Source: Cohnella sp. CFH 77786
Lineage (GTDB): Bacteria > Bacillota > Bacilli > Paenibacillales > Paenibacillaceae
Direction: 5' to 3'
Assembly (NCBI RefSeq): GCF_019400745.1
Contig: NZ_WJIB01000017.1
Location: 62,001-126,000 of the forward strand
DNA: 64,000 nt
The notes under the pieces are model-generated. The model searched no databases. It saw only the letters and a program-made list of their open reading frames with translations, and was not told the DNA's origin. Positions within the stretch are counted from its first letter, which is position 1, and each line of letters begins with the position of its first letter. This document shows positions 43,261 through 50,803 of this stretch, one piece after another. Position numbers and translations under genes: made by a program.

Positions 43261-43679
43261 TGAATCGAGAATGGCACTCGGATCGTGAATTTAGCACCAT
43301 CTGAATCGATCGCTTGAACAAACAGCCGGATTCGGTGCACGCAGTAAGGTTGGAACGAAATCGCAGAATCGCTCGGAAAACCGTCCCTCTCCAAATTAAA
43401 CGGAAAATCTCCCTCTAGTATGAGATGATCTTGTCCCGACATCCATTTAGATGGAAAAATTACAACTAAATTTGGTCTATCTTCTAATTTGAATCAGTTT
43501 TATCGAAATTAGAGGGCATTTTTCCCTGTAATCGCCCCAATCGCCCGTAAACGCGAAGATTAGCGGCAGGTTTTCCTTCTAAATCATATTGACGCGACCA
43601 TACGCCGAAAAAGACCAAGTTGACTTCCCGTTTCTGCAGCGCATCATCGTGAGAATGCCTGCCCCCGCTTCAACAAAAC
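43261..43679. other. AT-richer intergenic stretch, no gene recognised
   Basis: About 420 bp between the array and the yodQ terminator. Composition drops in GC. Several short blocks of the form TCTAATTT, AAATTAGAGGG and TTCCCTGT recur with loose spacing and may be older, decayed repeats. A 72-codon leftward frame (43442 to 43224) has no ribosome site and no recognisable product. Confidence 0.4.
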
Positions 43680-43712
43680 GGCCTTGCCGCCGATCGCTCA
43701 GCGGGCAAGGCC
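43680..43712 (-). terminator. Terminator overlapping the yodQ stop codon
   Basis: GGCCTTGCC and GGCAAGGCC pair perfectly. On the leftward strand GTTTTGTTG follows. The stem includes the last codons and stop of yodQ. Confidence 0.85.
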
Positions 43713-44978
43713 TTCTTCCGTTCCGCACCAGCGGAGGATCGTCAAAGCGATGATTTCTGCCGCCTCGAAGACCCGGTCCAATTCGATGTACTCGTCCGGA
43801 TGGTGGGCCTTCCGGGCGAGGCCGGGCCCGAACACGACGCAAGGCGTTCCGCCAAGCGAGGTCAGCAAACCGCCGTCCGTCCCCCAAGGGGACGCCTCGA
43901 TGACAGGCTCCGTCCCCAACACCTCGCGATACTGGTCCGACAGCACGCGAACGAGCTCGTGCCCCGGATCCAGGCTGCCCGGCATCCACCTGGCGCCGAA
44001 CCACTCCAACACCGGGGGGTGCGCCGCGAACCAGGGGTCTGACGCCGCCAATCCTGCCAGCCACCGAGCCATCTCCTGCCGGGCTTGCCCGAGCGACTCC
44101 TCCGGGGCGACGCCCATCCGCCCTTCCAGCTTCACCCTGTCCGGCACGGAGGACGGCCAATTGCCTCCTTCGATAACGCCGATGTTGATCGGAATCGGGA
44201 TCGGGTTGCCGGCGTACAGCGGATCGGCGATTCTCGCGTTCCTTGCCCGCTCCAGCTCGCGGACACTCGCGATCACCGCCATGCTTTTCTCGATGGCGCT
44301 GACGCCTTCGTACCTCGTCCCCCCGTGAGCGGACCGCCCTTTGACGGTGATGCGGAACCACATGGAGCCCTGCTGCTTCGGGAAAATCCGCATGTTCGTC
44401 GGCTCGGGAATCAAAGCGGCGTCGGCCCGGTACCCCCGGACGATCGCCGCCAGCGTTCCGGCACCTCCGCTCTCTTCCTCGATGACATTCTCGAAGATGA
44501 CGTCTCCCCGGAGCCGGATCCCCAGCTCGCGGATCGCTCGGACCGCGAGCAGCAGCGACACGGTGCCGCCTTTCATGTCCGAGGCGCCCCGACCGTAGAG
44601 CCTGCCGGCCGCGACTTCGCCGCCGTACGGGTCACGCCGCCACTGCTGCCGGTCTCCTTCCGGCACGACGTCGGCGTGCCCGTTCAGCAGAATCGACCGT
44701 CCCCCGCCCGTTCCCCTCAGCACCCCGACGACGTTCGGACTGCCGTCGAACCGATTCCGCTCCGAACAGAAATCCGGGTGCTCCGTCAGCGTCTCCCCGT
44801 CCGGCTCCCATACGTCCACTTCCCATCCCGGATCCGCAAGGAGCCGCTCCGCCACGAGCCGCTGAACCTCCAGCTCGTTTCCCTGAGTGGAAGGGATACG
44901 AACGAGCTGCCGAAGCAGTTCCGTCCCCTCCGCCCGATGTGCCGCAAGCCAATCGTGAATCCTCATTTTCCAGCTCAA
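43698..44978 (-). CDS. yodQ: M20-family deacylase YodQ
   Basis: A 426-aa zinc amidohydrolase of the ArgE/DapE/M20 group. Metal ligands are in place: LNGHADVVPEGD, GRGASDMKGG and the catalytic IEEESGGAG, with a final HHPDEYIE. By its operon it should remove an N-acyl group from an intermediate of acetyl-beta-lysine breakdown, but the exact substrate is not established. The start is TTG at 44978 with GGGGAGGGG upstream; ATG at 44966 is the alternative. It is the last gene of the yodT-S-R-Q operon. Confidence 0.9.
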   Translation of the reverse strand: MSWKMRIHDWLAAHRAEGTELLRQLVRIPSTQGNELEVQRLVAERLLADPGWEVDVWEPDGETLTEHPDFCSERNRFDGSPNVVGVLRGTGGGRSILLNGHADVVPEGDRQQWRRDPYGGEVAAGRLYGRGASDMKGGTVSLLLAVRAIRELGIRLRGDVIFENVIEEESGGAGTLAAIVRGYRADAALIPEPTNMRIFPKQQGSMWFRITVKGRSAHGGTRYEGVSAIEKSMAVIASVRELERARNARIADPLYAGNPIPIPINIGVIEGGNWPSSVPDRVKLEGRMGVAPEESLGQARQEMARWLAGLAASDPWFAAHPPVLEWFGARWMPGSLDPGHELVRVLSDQYREVLGTEPVIEASPWGTDGGLLTSLGGTPCVVFGPGLARKAHHPDEYIELDRVFEAAEIIALTILRWCGTEEGLAR

Positions 44979-44996
44979 CTCAACCTCTCCCCTCCC

Positions 44997-45665
44997 CTAT
45001 GGGAGATACACGATGCGCTCCGGTTCCGGAATCCGCAACTCCGCATCCGTTCGGCTGACCACTTCCTCCAGCGTATAAGGGGACATGATCTCCCGCAGCT
45101 CGAGCCCTTCCGGGGTCACCGCGATCACCGCCATGTCCGTGATGATAAGATCGACGCATTCCCGCGCGGTCAGGGGCAAAGCGCACCGCTTGCGGATTTT
45201 CGGTTCCCCGTCGCGGTTGACGTGATTCATCACCGCGACGACCTTCTTTGCTTTCTGGGCGAGCTCCATCGCGCCCCCGATCCCCGCGGCCCGCTTGCCC
45301 GGCACGATCCAGTTGGCGAGATCCCCCCTCTGGCTGACCTCCAGCGCCCCGAGCACCGTCATGTCGATGCAGCCTCGCCGGATCATGGCGAATGCGATAG
45401 CGCTGTCGCAATAGGAAGCTCCTTCCGCGAGGGTGACGGGGAATCCGCCCGCGTTGCAGAGGAACGGATCCTCTTCGCCCGGCACGGGCGACGGACCCGC
45501 GCCCAGAATGCCGTTCTCGGCATGGAAAACGACCCGGACGCCTGACGGGATGAAGTCCGCGACCCGCGTCGGAATGCCGATGCCCAAATTGACGACCATG
45601 CCGTCCTTCAGTTCCCGTGCGGCGCGTTCCGCGATCCTGTCGCGGCTTGCTTCTCCCATGCCCAT
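44997..45665 (-). CDS. yodR: CoA-transferase subunit B, YodR
   Basis: A 222-aa beta subunit of a family-1 3-oxoacid-type CoA transferase. The catalytic glutamate lies in VVFHAENGILGAGP, and VNLGIGIPTRVADF, NAGGFPVTLAEGASYCDS and the MRGGC-like RRGCIDMTVLGALEVSQ are family segments. It pairs with YodS to load an acid intermediate onto CoA. The ATG at 45665 is favoured because AAAGGGGTG sits 8 bp upstream; TTG at 45671 is nearer than normal. The gene overlaps the end of yodS by 58 bp, an unusually long overlap that couples the two subunits. Confidence 0.93.
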   Translation of the reverse strand: MGMGEASRDRIAERAARELKDGMVVNLGIGIPTRVADFIPSGVRVVFHAENGILGAGPSPVPGEEDPFLCNAGGFPVTLAEGASYCDSAIAFAMIRRGCIDMTVLGALEVSQRGDLANWIVPGKRAAGIGGAMELAQKAKKVVAVMNHVNRDGEPKIRKRCALPLTARECVDLIITDMAVIAVTPEGLELREIMSPYTLEEVVSRTDAELRIPEPERIVYLP

Positions 45666-46327
45666 ATCCAATTCACCCCTTTGCCCGGTATGACCGCATC
45701 CACGAAAATGCCCGGCGTGACGATGCGCTCCGGGTCAAGCGAGCCAAGCGGCACGATCTCGTCGGCCTCCGCGATCGTCAGCCGTCCGGCCATCGCGACC
45801 AGGGGGTTGAAGTTTCGGCCGCTCTTGTCGTAGACGAGGTTGCCGAACGGATCCGCCTGGCTCGCATGGACGATCGCCACGTCCGCCGTCAGCGCCGGCT
45901 CTATCAGATACGTGCGGCCGTCGATTTCCACCTTCCCTTTGCCTTCCTCCAGCATCGTGCCGACGCCGACGTCGACGAGAATGCCGCCCAGTCCGACGCC
46001 CCCGGCCCGGATTTTCTCCGCAAGCGTGCCTTGCGGATGGAACTCGACCGCAAGCGTCCCCTCCTCCATCTGCCGGCCGGCGTTCGGATTCGAGCCGATA
46101 TGGGACGTGATGGCCTTGCGCGCCCGGCCCTCCGTCACGAGCCGGCCGATGCCGATCCACGGGAAGCCGGTGTCGTTGCCGATCAGGGTCAGGTCCTTGA
46201 CCCCTTTCTTCAGAATTCCATCCACCAGCGCAGGAGGCGTGCCGATGCCGCCGAACCCGCCGTACATCAAGGCGCAGCCGTCCTCGATCCATTCGAGCAC
46301 CTCTTCCAGCGTTCTCACCTTGTTCAT
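45608..46327 (-). CDS. yodS: CoA-transferase subunit A, YodS
   Basis: A 239-aa alpha subunit of the same CoA transferase, with MYGGFGGIGTPPALVDGIL, the glycine-rich start of the AtoD fold, and SHIGSNPNAGRQM. The frame runs on upstream inside yodT; the ATG at 46327 overlaps the yodT stop (ATGA, 46324-46327) and begins the domain. Order and partners (YodT before, YodR after) are the same as in Bacillus subtilis. Confidence 0.93.
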   Translation of the reverse strand: MNKVRTLEEVLEWIEDGCALMYGGFGGIGTPPALVDGILKKGVKDLTLIGNDTGFPWIGIGRLVTEGRARKAITSHIGSNPNAGRQMEEGTLAVEFHPQGTLAEKIRAGGVGLGGILVDVGVGTMLEEGKGKVEIDGRTYLIEPALTADVAIVHASQADPFGNLVYDKSGRNFNPLVAMAGRLTIAEADEIVPLGSLDPERIVTPGIFVDAVIPGKGVNWIWAWEKQAATGSRNAPHGN

Positions 46328-47658
46328 CCCCGCACCTCCCTCGCCACCTCCAGAATCGTCTCCTCCAGCAGGCGAACCGCGATATCCAGCTCCTCCCCCG
46401 TCACGGTAAACGGCGGAGCGACGATGACGGCGTCTCCGGCTCCGTCGGCGCCGCCCGCGGCGGGATAGACGAGCAAACCTTTCCCGAACGCAACCTCGAC
46501 AACCTTGGCGGTTATTCCCGCTTCCGGCGGAAACATCCGCTTCGTTCCGCGGTCGGCCACGAACTCGATGCCGAGCAGAAGGCCCCGCCCCCGCACGTCG
46601 CCGACGATTTCGCATCGCTCCGCCATTTCCCGCAGCCGCCCGAACAACCGCTCCCCCTTCTCCCTCGCCGCCTGCACCAAATCATGCTTCTCCACGTAAT
46701 CCAGAACCGCGAGGGCGACGGCCGCCGACAACGGGTTCGCGCTGAACGTGTGGCCGGACATGACGACTCGGGAGCCCCGCAGGATCGGCTCGATCACCCC
46801 GTCCTTCGCCATGGCCGCCGCCATCGGGGCGTATCCCGCGGTCAGCCCCTTGCCGAGCGCGATCAGATCCGGCTCCACGCCCCAATGCTCGATCCCGAAC
46901 AGCTTGCCGGTCCTCGCGATTCCGGTCATCACCTCATCGGCGATAAACAGGATTTCGTTCCGCTCGCAGATCTCCTTCACCTTCCGGTAGTAGCCGTCGG
47001 GAGGGACCACCGCGCCGCCTGCCGCCCCGACGACCGGCTCCGCGATGAACGCCGCGATATGCTCGGAGCCGATTCGCCGGATCGCGGCTTCCAAATCGTC
47101 GGCGCAGGCCAGCATGCACTCCGGAAACGTACGGCCCATCGGGCAGCGATAGCAATAGGGGGGCGCGACCAGCGGCCACTCCTCCAGCAGAGGCTCAAAC
47201 CGCCTTCTCCGGACCGGATGGCCCGACATGGACAACGCGCCGAGCGTAATCCCGTGATAGCTCATCCGCCGCGACAAAATTACCGTTTTCTCCGGTTTCC
47301 CCCGCTCCTGCCAATGCTGGATGGCGATTTTCATGGCCGTCTCCGTCGCTTCCGAGCCGCTGTTGACGAAGAACGACCAGTAGCCCCCGCCCGGGGCCGC
47401 GTCGCTCAGCCGCTTCGCGAGCCGTTCCGCCGGTTCGCTCGTGAATTGGGAGCGGTAGACGAAGGAGACTTTCCCCGCTTGCTCCCGCATCGCCTCGACG
47501 ATTTCCTCTACCCCGTGCCCGATCCCCGCCGTCACCGCCCCGGAGCAAGCGTCCAGATACGGCTTGCCGTCTTCGTCGTACAGATACGCGCCTTGGCCAT
47601 ACCGTACCTTCGGATACCGGCGATCCAACAGCGGCTTGATCAGATGCTCCCGTTCCAT
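46324..47658 (-). CDS. yodT: PLP-dependent aminotransferase YodT
   Basis: A 444-aa class-III aminotransferase. Features include SGSEATETAMKIA (phosphate contact), FIADEVMTGIARTGKLFG with the cofactor Asp, and the PLP lysine in LIALGKGLTAGYAPM (about 270). In the Bacillus operon it is thought to transaminate a beta-lysine derivative. The ATG at 47658 has GGGGGCG upstream. It is the first gene of the leftward yodT-S-R-Q operon and is read from a sigma-54 promoter 44 bp upstream. Confidence 0.94.
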   Translation of the reverse strand: MEREHLIKPLLDRRYPKVRYGQGAYLYDEDGKPYLDACSGAVTAGIGHGVEEIVEAMREQAGKVSFVYRSQFTSEPAERLAKRLSDAAPGGGYWSFFVNSGSEATETAMKIAIQHWQERGKPEKTVILSRRMSYHGITLGALSMSGHPVRRRRFEPLLEEWPLVAPPYCYRCPMGRTFPECMLACADDLEAAIRRIGSEHIAAFIAEPVVGAAGGAVVPPDGYYRKVKEICERNEILFIADEVMTGIARTGKLFGIEHWGVEPDLIALGKGLTAGYAPMAAAMAKDGVIEPILRGSRVVMSGHTFSANPLSAAVALAVLDYVEKHDLVQAAREKGERLFGRLREMAERCEIVGDVRGRGLLLGIEFVADRGTKRMFPPEAGITAKVVEVAFGKGLLVYPAAGGADGAGDAVIVAPPFTVTGEELDIAVRLLEETILEVAREVRG

Positions 47659-47701
47659 GGAAACGCCCCCGATTCATGGTCTCCCTTCGACCATGGGATC
47701 T

Positions 47702-47717
47702 AGCAAAAACTATGCCA
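47702..47717 (-). promoter_or_regulatory. Sigma-54 promoter of yodT
   Basis: On the leftward strand TGGCAT, five bases, TTGCT, matching the -24/-12 consensus in all invariant GG and GC positions. It is back to back with the ablB promoter; only 16 bp separate the two -24 elements. A perfect inverted repeat, CATGGTC and GACCATG (47675-47695), lies in its 5' untranslated region. Confidence 0.87.
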
Positions 47718-47733
47718 GCTTGCGGCGATCGAC

Positions 47734-47749
47734 TGGCACCGTTTTTGCG
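47734..47749 (+). promoter_or_regulatory. Sigma-54 promoter of ablB/yodP
   Basis: TGGCAC, five bases, TTGCG, a good -24/-12 match, about 80 bp before the ablB start codon. Confidence 0.88.
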
Positions 47750-47831
47750 TATCCGATAGGCAGCAGAATCACGTATTGGAGAGAGAAGACCGAGGGCGGA
47801 ACCAGCCCGGCGGAAATGAGGAGGGATCGGA

Positions 47832-48695
47832 ATGGCTTCGAAACCGGCGGGATTGACCGACTGCAGGGAGACGGGGAGCGACTACGCCTTGCACTATTGC
47901 CTCGATGCCGTCAGCTTGAGGCTCCGGGTGGACGACTACGAGGGAAACCTGGAAGCGATTTGCGGAAGGATGATCGATCTCGCGCGCGAGCACGGGTTCA
48001 CCAAAATTTTCATCAAAACCCGCGAAGAGGATTGGAGGATGCTGTTGTCGCGGGGATATATGCTGGAGGGAATTTACGAGGCGTATTTCGACGGGCGGGA
48101 CGCCTATTGCATGGCCTGTTACCTGGATGCGGAGCGCAGAACGAGCGGCAGCTGGATCGAGGAAGACCGGATCCTGGAACGGGTGATGTCCCTCTCTCCC
48201 AAGCCGGAGCCGAACGCGCCGGAAGCAGGCTGCCGATTGCGAAAAGCCGAGAAGGAGGACGCGCAAACGCTCGCCTCGTTGTACGCCAGCGTCTTCGGCA
48301 CGTATCCTACGCCGATCATGGATCCCGCCTATGTCGCGAAAGCGGTCGGCGGGAAAGCCGTCTTTTACGTGTATGAACACGAAGGGCGGATCGTGAGCGC
48401 GGCTTCGGCGGAAATCAACGCGAGCTGCCGCAACGCGGAGATCACGGACTGCGCGACCCTGACGGCTTACCGGGGCAAAGGGCTGATGCGGCTGCTGATC
48501 CGTGCACTGGAAGAGGAGCTCACGGAGCGCCGCATCCGCTCCGCGTATTCGTTGTCCAGGGCCATGTCTTTCGGCATGAACGCGGCGCTTCGGCAATCGG
48601 GCTACCGGTATTCCGGCCGGCTGACGAAAAACTGCGACATCGGCGGCCAATTCGAAGACATGAATCTGTGGGTCAAAATTTTGCCTTCCGTCTGA
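47832..48695 (+). CDS. ablB: Beta-lysine N-acetyltransferase
   Basis: A 287-aa GNAT-fold enzyme of the AblB/YodP family, which acetylates beta-lysine made by KamA to N-epsilon-acetyl-beta-lysine. Two parts are seen: an N-terminal domain with RLRVDDYEGNLEAICGRMIDLAREHGFTKIFIK, and a C-terminal GNAT domain (about 140-285) with the acetyl-CoA loop ATLTAYRGKGLMRLLI. In methanogens the product is an osmolyte; in Bacillus it feeds the yod pathway. The ATG has GAGGAGGG upstream and lies behind its own sigma-54 promoter. The 3' end overlaps the convergent rpoN gene by 23 bp. Confidence 0.93.
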   Translation: MASKPAGLTDCRETGSDYALHYCLDAVSLRLRVDDYEGNLEAICGRMIDLAREHGFTKIFIKTREEDWRMLLSRGYMLEGIYEAYFDGRDAYCMACYLDAERRTSGSWIEEDRILERVMSLSPKPEPNAPEAGCRLRKAEKEDAQTLASLYASVFGTYPTPIMDPAYVAKAVGGKAVFYVYEHEGRIVSAASAEINASCRNAEITDCATLTAYRGKGLMRLLIRALEEELTERRIRSAYSLSRAMSFGMNAALRQSGYRYSGRLTKNCDIGGQFEDMNLWVKILPSV

Positions 48696-49989
48696 CCGAG
48701 CTCGCGATGCCGAGCTCTTCCCGGTATTTGGCCACCGTGCGGCGGGCCACCGGGATTCCCTCTTCCGCCAGAAGATCCGCCAGCGCTTGGTCGGAAAAGG
48801 GGGCGCGGACGTCTTCGGCTTGAATCCGCTCGCGGATCCGCTCTTTGACGCTTGCCGCCGAAGCGGCGTCCTCTCTCCCCTGGTTGAAGCCGGACGGGAA
48901 GAAATCGCCCAGCTCGAATACTCCCCACGGGGTCTGGGCGTATTTTCCCGCGGCCGCCCGGCTGACCGTGGATTCATGCATGCCGACCCGGTCGGCGATT
49001 TGCCTCAGGACGAGCGGTTTGAGCCGGGAAACGCCATAGTGGAAAAAATCGGCCTGCTCTTCCACGATAGCCCGGGTCACCCGCCACAGCGTCTGCCGCC
49101 TCCGCTCGATGCACTTGATAAGGAAGGACGCGGAGTTCAAGCTGGACGCGAGGAATTTGCGCGCTTCCGGGGGCGTTCCGTTCTCCCGTGCCATGGCGCG
49201 GTACCTTTCATGGACAGTCAACCGGGGTGCCGCCGCATCGAGTACGGTGACGGAGAAAAACTCCCCGTCCCGCTCGATGCGGACATCGGGCATCACGTAA
49301 GAAATGTCGGCAGGCTGGAAAGCGTCCCCGGGGCGGGGGTTCAGGCTTCGGATCATCCCGTATGCAGCCCGCAAATCCGCAAGCGGCACTTCCAGCCGTT
49401 TGGCCAGGACCGCCGGGCCGAGCTTCGCCAGGTCCTCCAGATGATTTCGGATGAGCAGCGTCACCAGTTCCGGGCAACGGGGCATCGCTTGCGCCTGAAG
49501 CAGCAGGCATTCCGCCAAGCTTCGGGCGCCCACGCCCGCCGGTTCGAAGCCCTGCAGAATCCGCAGAGCGGTCTCCACCTGCCGGAGGTCGATCCGCAGG
49601 TCTTCGGCGATCCGCTCCAGCGGAAGCACGAGATAGCCGTTGGGATCGACGTTGCCGATCAGATATCGGACGATCCGCTTGAGCGGTTGAGCGATCCCGC
49701 TTAGCGTCCCCAGCTGCTCCTCCAAATGCCGCTCCAAAGTCGGTTTCGCGGGAACGGCGGCGTGTTGAAGCGGATCGAAACCGGACGGCCCGCGACGGAC
49801 CGGGATCCAAGGCAAATCCACGGCCTCCAGAACCGGATTCTGCTCCAGCTCCTGACGGATGGTCTCCAGAAGATCCGGCGTCGGCAGCTGGAGAATCCGA
49901 ATCGCCTGCCGCAGCTTCGGCGTCATATGCAATTTGGCGGCTTGCTGCAGCAGCATGCCGTAGCCGTATCCTGGGCACATGGCGATCAC
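48673..49989 (-). CDS. rpoN: RNA polymerase sigma-54 factor
   Basis: A 438-aa sigma-54 (SigL). The Gln-rich activator-interacting N-terminus is seen (KLHMTPKLRQAIRILQLPTPDLLETIRQEL), then the core-binding part, a helix-turn-helix (LKPLVLRQIADRVGMHESTVSRAAAGKYAQTP) and the diagnostic RpoN box ARRTVAKYRE near the C-terminus (about 415-424). Length matches Bacillus SigL. GTG at 49989 is favoured by its distance to GAAGGA; ATG at 49980 is possible. It is encoded inside the block of genes that carry sigma-54 promoters, and its stop overlaps that of ablB, so the sigma factor and its targets are one neighbourhood. Confidence 0.95.
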   Translation of the reverse strand: MIAMCPGYGYGMLLQQAAKLHMTPKLRQAIRILQLPTPDLLETIRQELEQNPVLEAVDLPWIPVRRGPSGFDPLQHAAVPAKPTLERHLEEQLGTLSGIAQPLKRIVRYLIGNVDPNGYLVLPLERIAEDLRIDLRQVETALRILQGFEPAGVGARSLAECLLLQAQAMPRCPELVTLLIRNHLEDLAKLGPAVLAKRLEVPLADLRAAYGMIRSLNPRPGDAFQPADISYVMPDVRIERDGEFFSVTVLDAAAPRLTVHERYRAMARENGTPPEARKFLASSLNSASFLIKCIERRRQTLWRVTRAIVEEQADFFHYGVSRLKPLVLRQIADRVGMHESTVSRAAAGKYAQTPWGVFELGDFFPSGFNQGREDAASAASVKERIRERIQAEDVRAPFSDQALADLLAEEGIPVARRTVAKYREELGIASSVRRKAKF

Positions 49990-50179
49990 CCGTTTCGGTT
50001 CCTTCTTCCATGCTATGCATGGTCCATCCTTAGCCTAGCAAGTTTCGTGCCAATTCGGATTCCGCCAAAGCGAAACCGTCCGGGGAGAAGACTCGCGCCA
50101 CCCGCAAAATCAAGCATAATTTTCCTGTTATGGGAGAATGTTAAACGTTAACGATTACATGCCCTCAGGCGAGATCAGG

Positions 50180-50722
50180 ATGGGTCTTATGGTTGAAATT
50201 ATTTACGTGATCGGATTTGCCGGGTGGTTGCTCGCCGCGCTGAAATGGGCGGATTGGCGGCGTTTCACGGAATTCCGGGCGACCATCTACGTGATGTTGG
50301 TGGGCGATTTCCTTTATAACCATTTAACGGAGTCCCGCCATCTCTGGACTTACGAATCTCCTTCCCTCCATCTTGCGCACAATCTCATGAATGCAACGGT
50401 CGCGATTTGCATCTACCCGCTCGTGGTCATGATTTTTCTCAGCCGTTATCCGGATAACGGACGGATCAAACAAATTCTGTACAACCTGCTTTTTTCCTCG
50501 ATTTTTATTTCCCACGAGTGGCTGGCGGATTGGCTGGGCGTATTCGAACATCACCGAAACTGGGGTTTCGGATGGTCCTTGTTCCTGGATCTCATCATTT
50601 TCCCCTTCCTGCGGCTGCATCAAAAAAGGCCGCTATGGGGCGTCATCGCCTTTATCCTGTTTACGTTGATGTTCTGCCTGCTGTTCAAGCTCCCGGTCGT
50701 GTTCGAACAATCCGCTCCGTAG
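50180..50722 (+). CDS. CBO0543-like small membrane protein
   Basis: A protein of about 180 aa with five predicted membrane helices and Trp-rich loops (WADWRRFTEF, FISHEWLADWLGVFEHHRNWGFGWS). Such His/Trp-rich loops are typical of the CBO0543 family of spore-former membrane proteins, whose function is unknown. The frame opens at 50138, but membrane segment one starts at about codon 17; ATG at 50180 or 50189 is more natural, with GATCAGG nearby. It has no obvious operon partner. Confidence 0.7.
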   Translation: MGLMVEIIYVIGFAGWLLAALKWADWRRFTEFRATIYVMLVGDFLYNHLTESRHLWTYESPSLHLAHNLMNATVAICIYPLVVMIFLSRYPDNGRIKQILYNLLFSSIFISHEWLADWLGVFEHHRNWGFGWSLFLDLIIFPFLRLHQKRPLWGVIAFILFTLMFCLLFKLPVVFEQSAP

Positions 50723-50755
50723 GACCGCTCTCCGGGCGACGGGGCGGAGACGAAA

Positions 50756-50789
50756 AGAGCAGGAGTCCCTCACGCGGGATCCCGGCTCT
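50756..50789 (-). terminator. Terminator after gluconokinase
   Basis: AGAGC pairs with GCTCT and GTCCC-like with GGGAT-like inner bases, an imperfect hairpin followed by TTTTCG on the leftward strand, 15 bp past the gntK stop. Confidence 0.65.
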
Positions 50790-50803
50790 CTTCGATGCTG
50801 CGA

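Noticed and set aside
43224..43442. 72-codon leftward frame
   Set aside because: No ribosome site, no family resemblance, and it runs into the repeat array.
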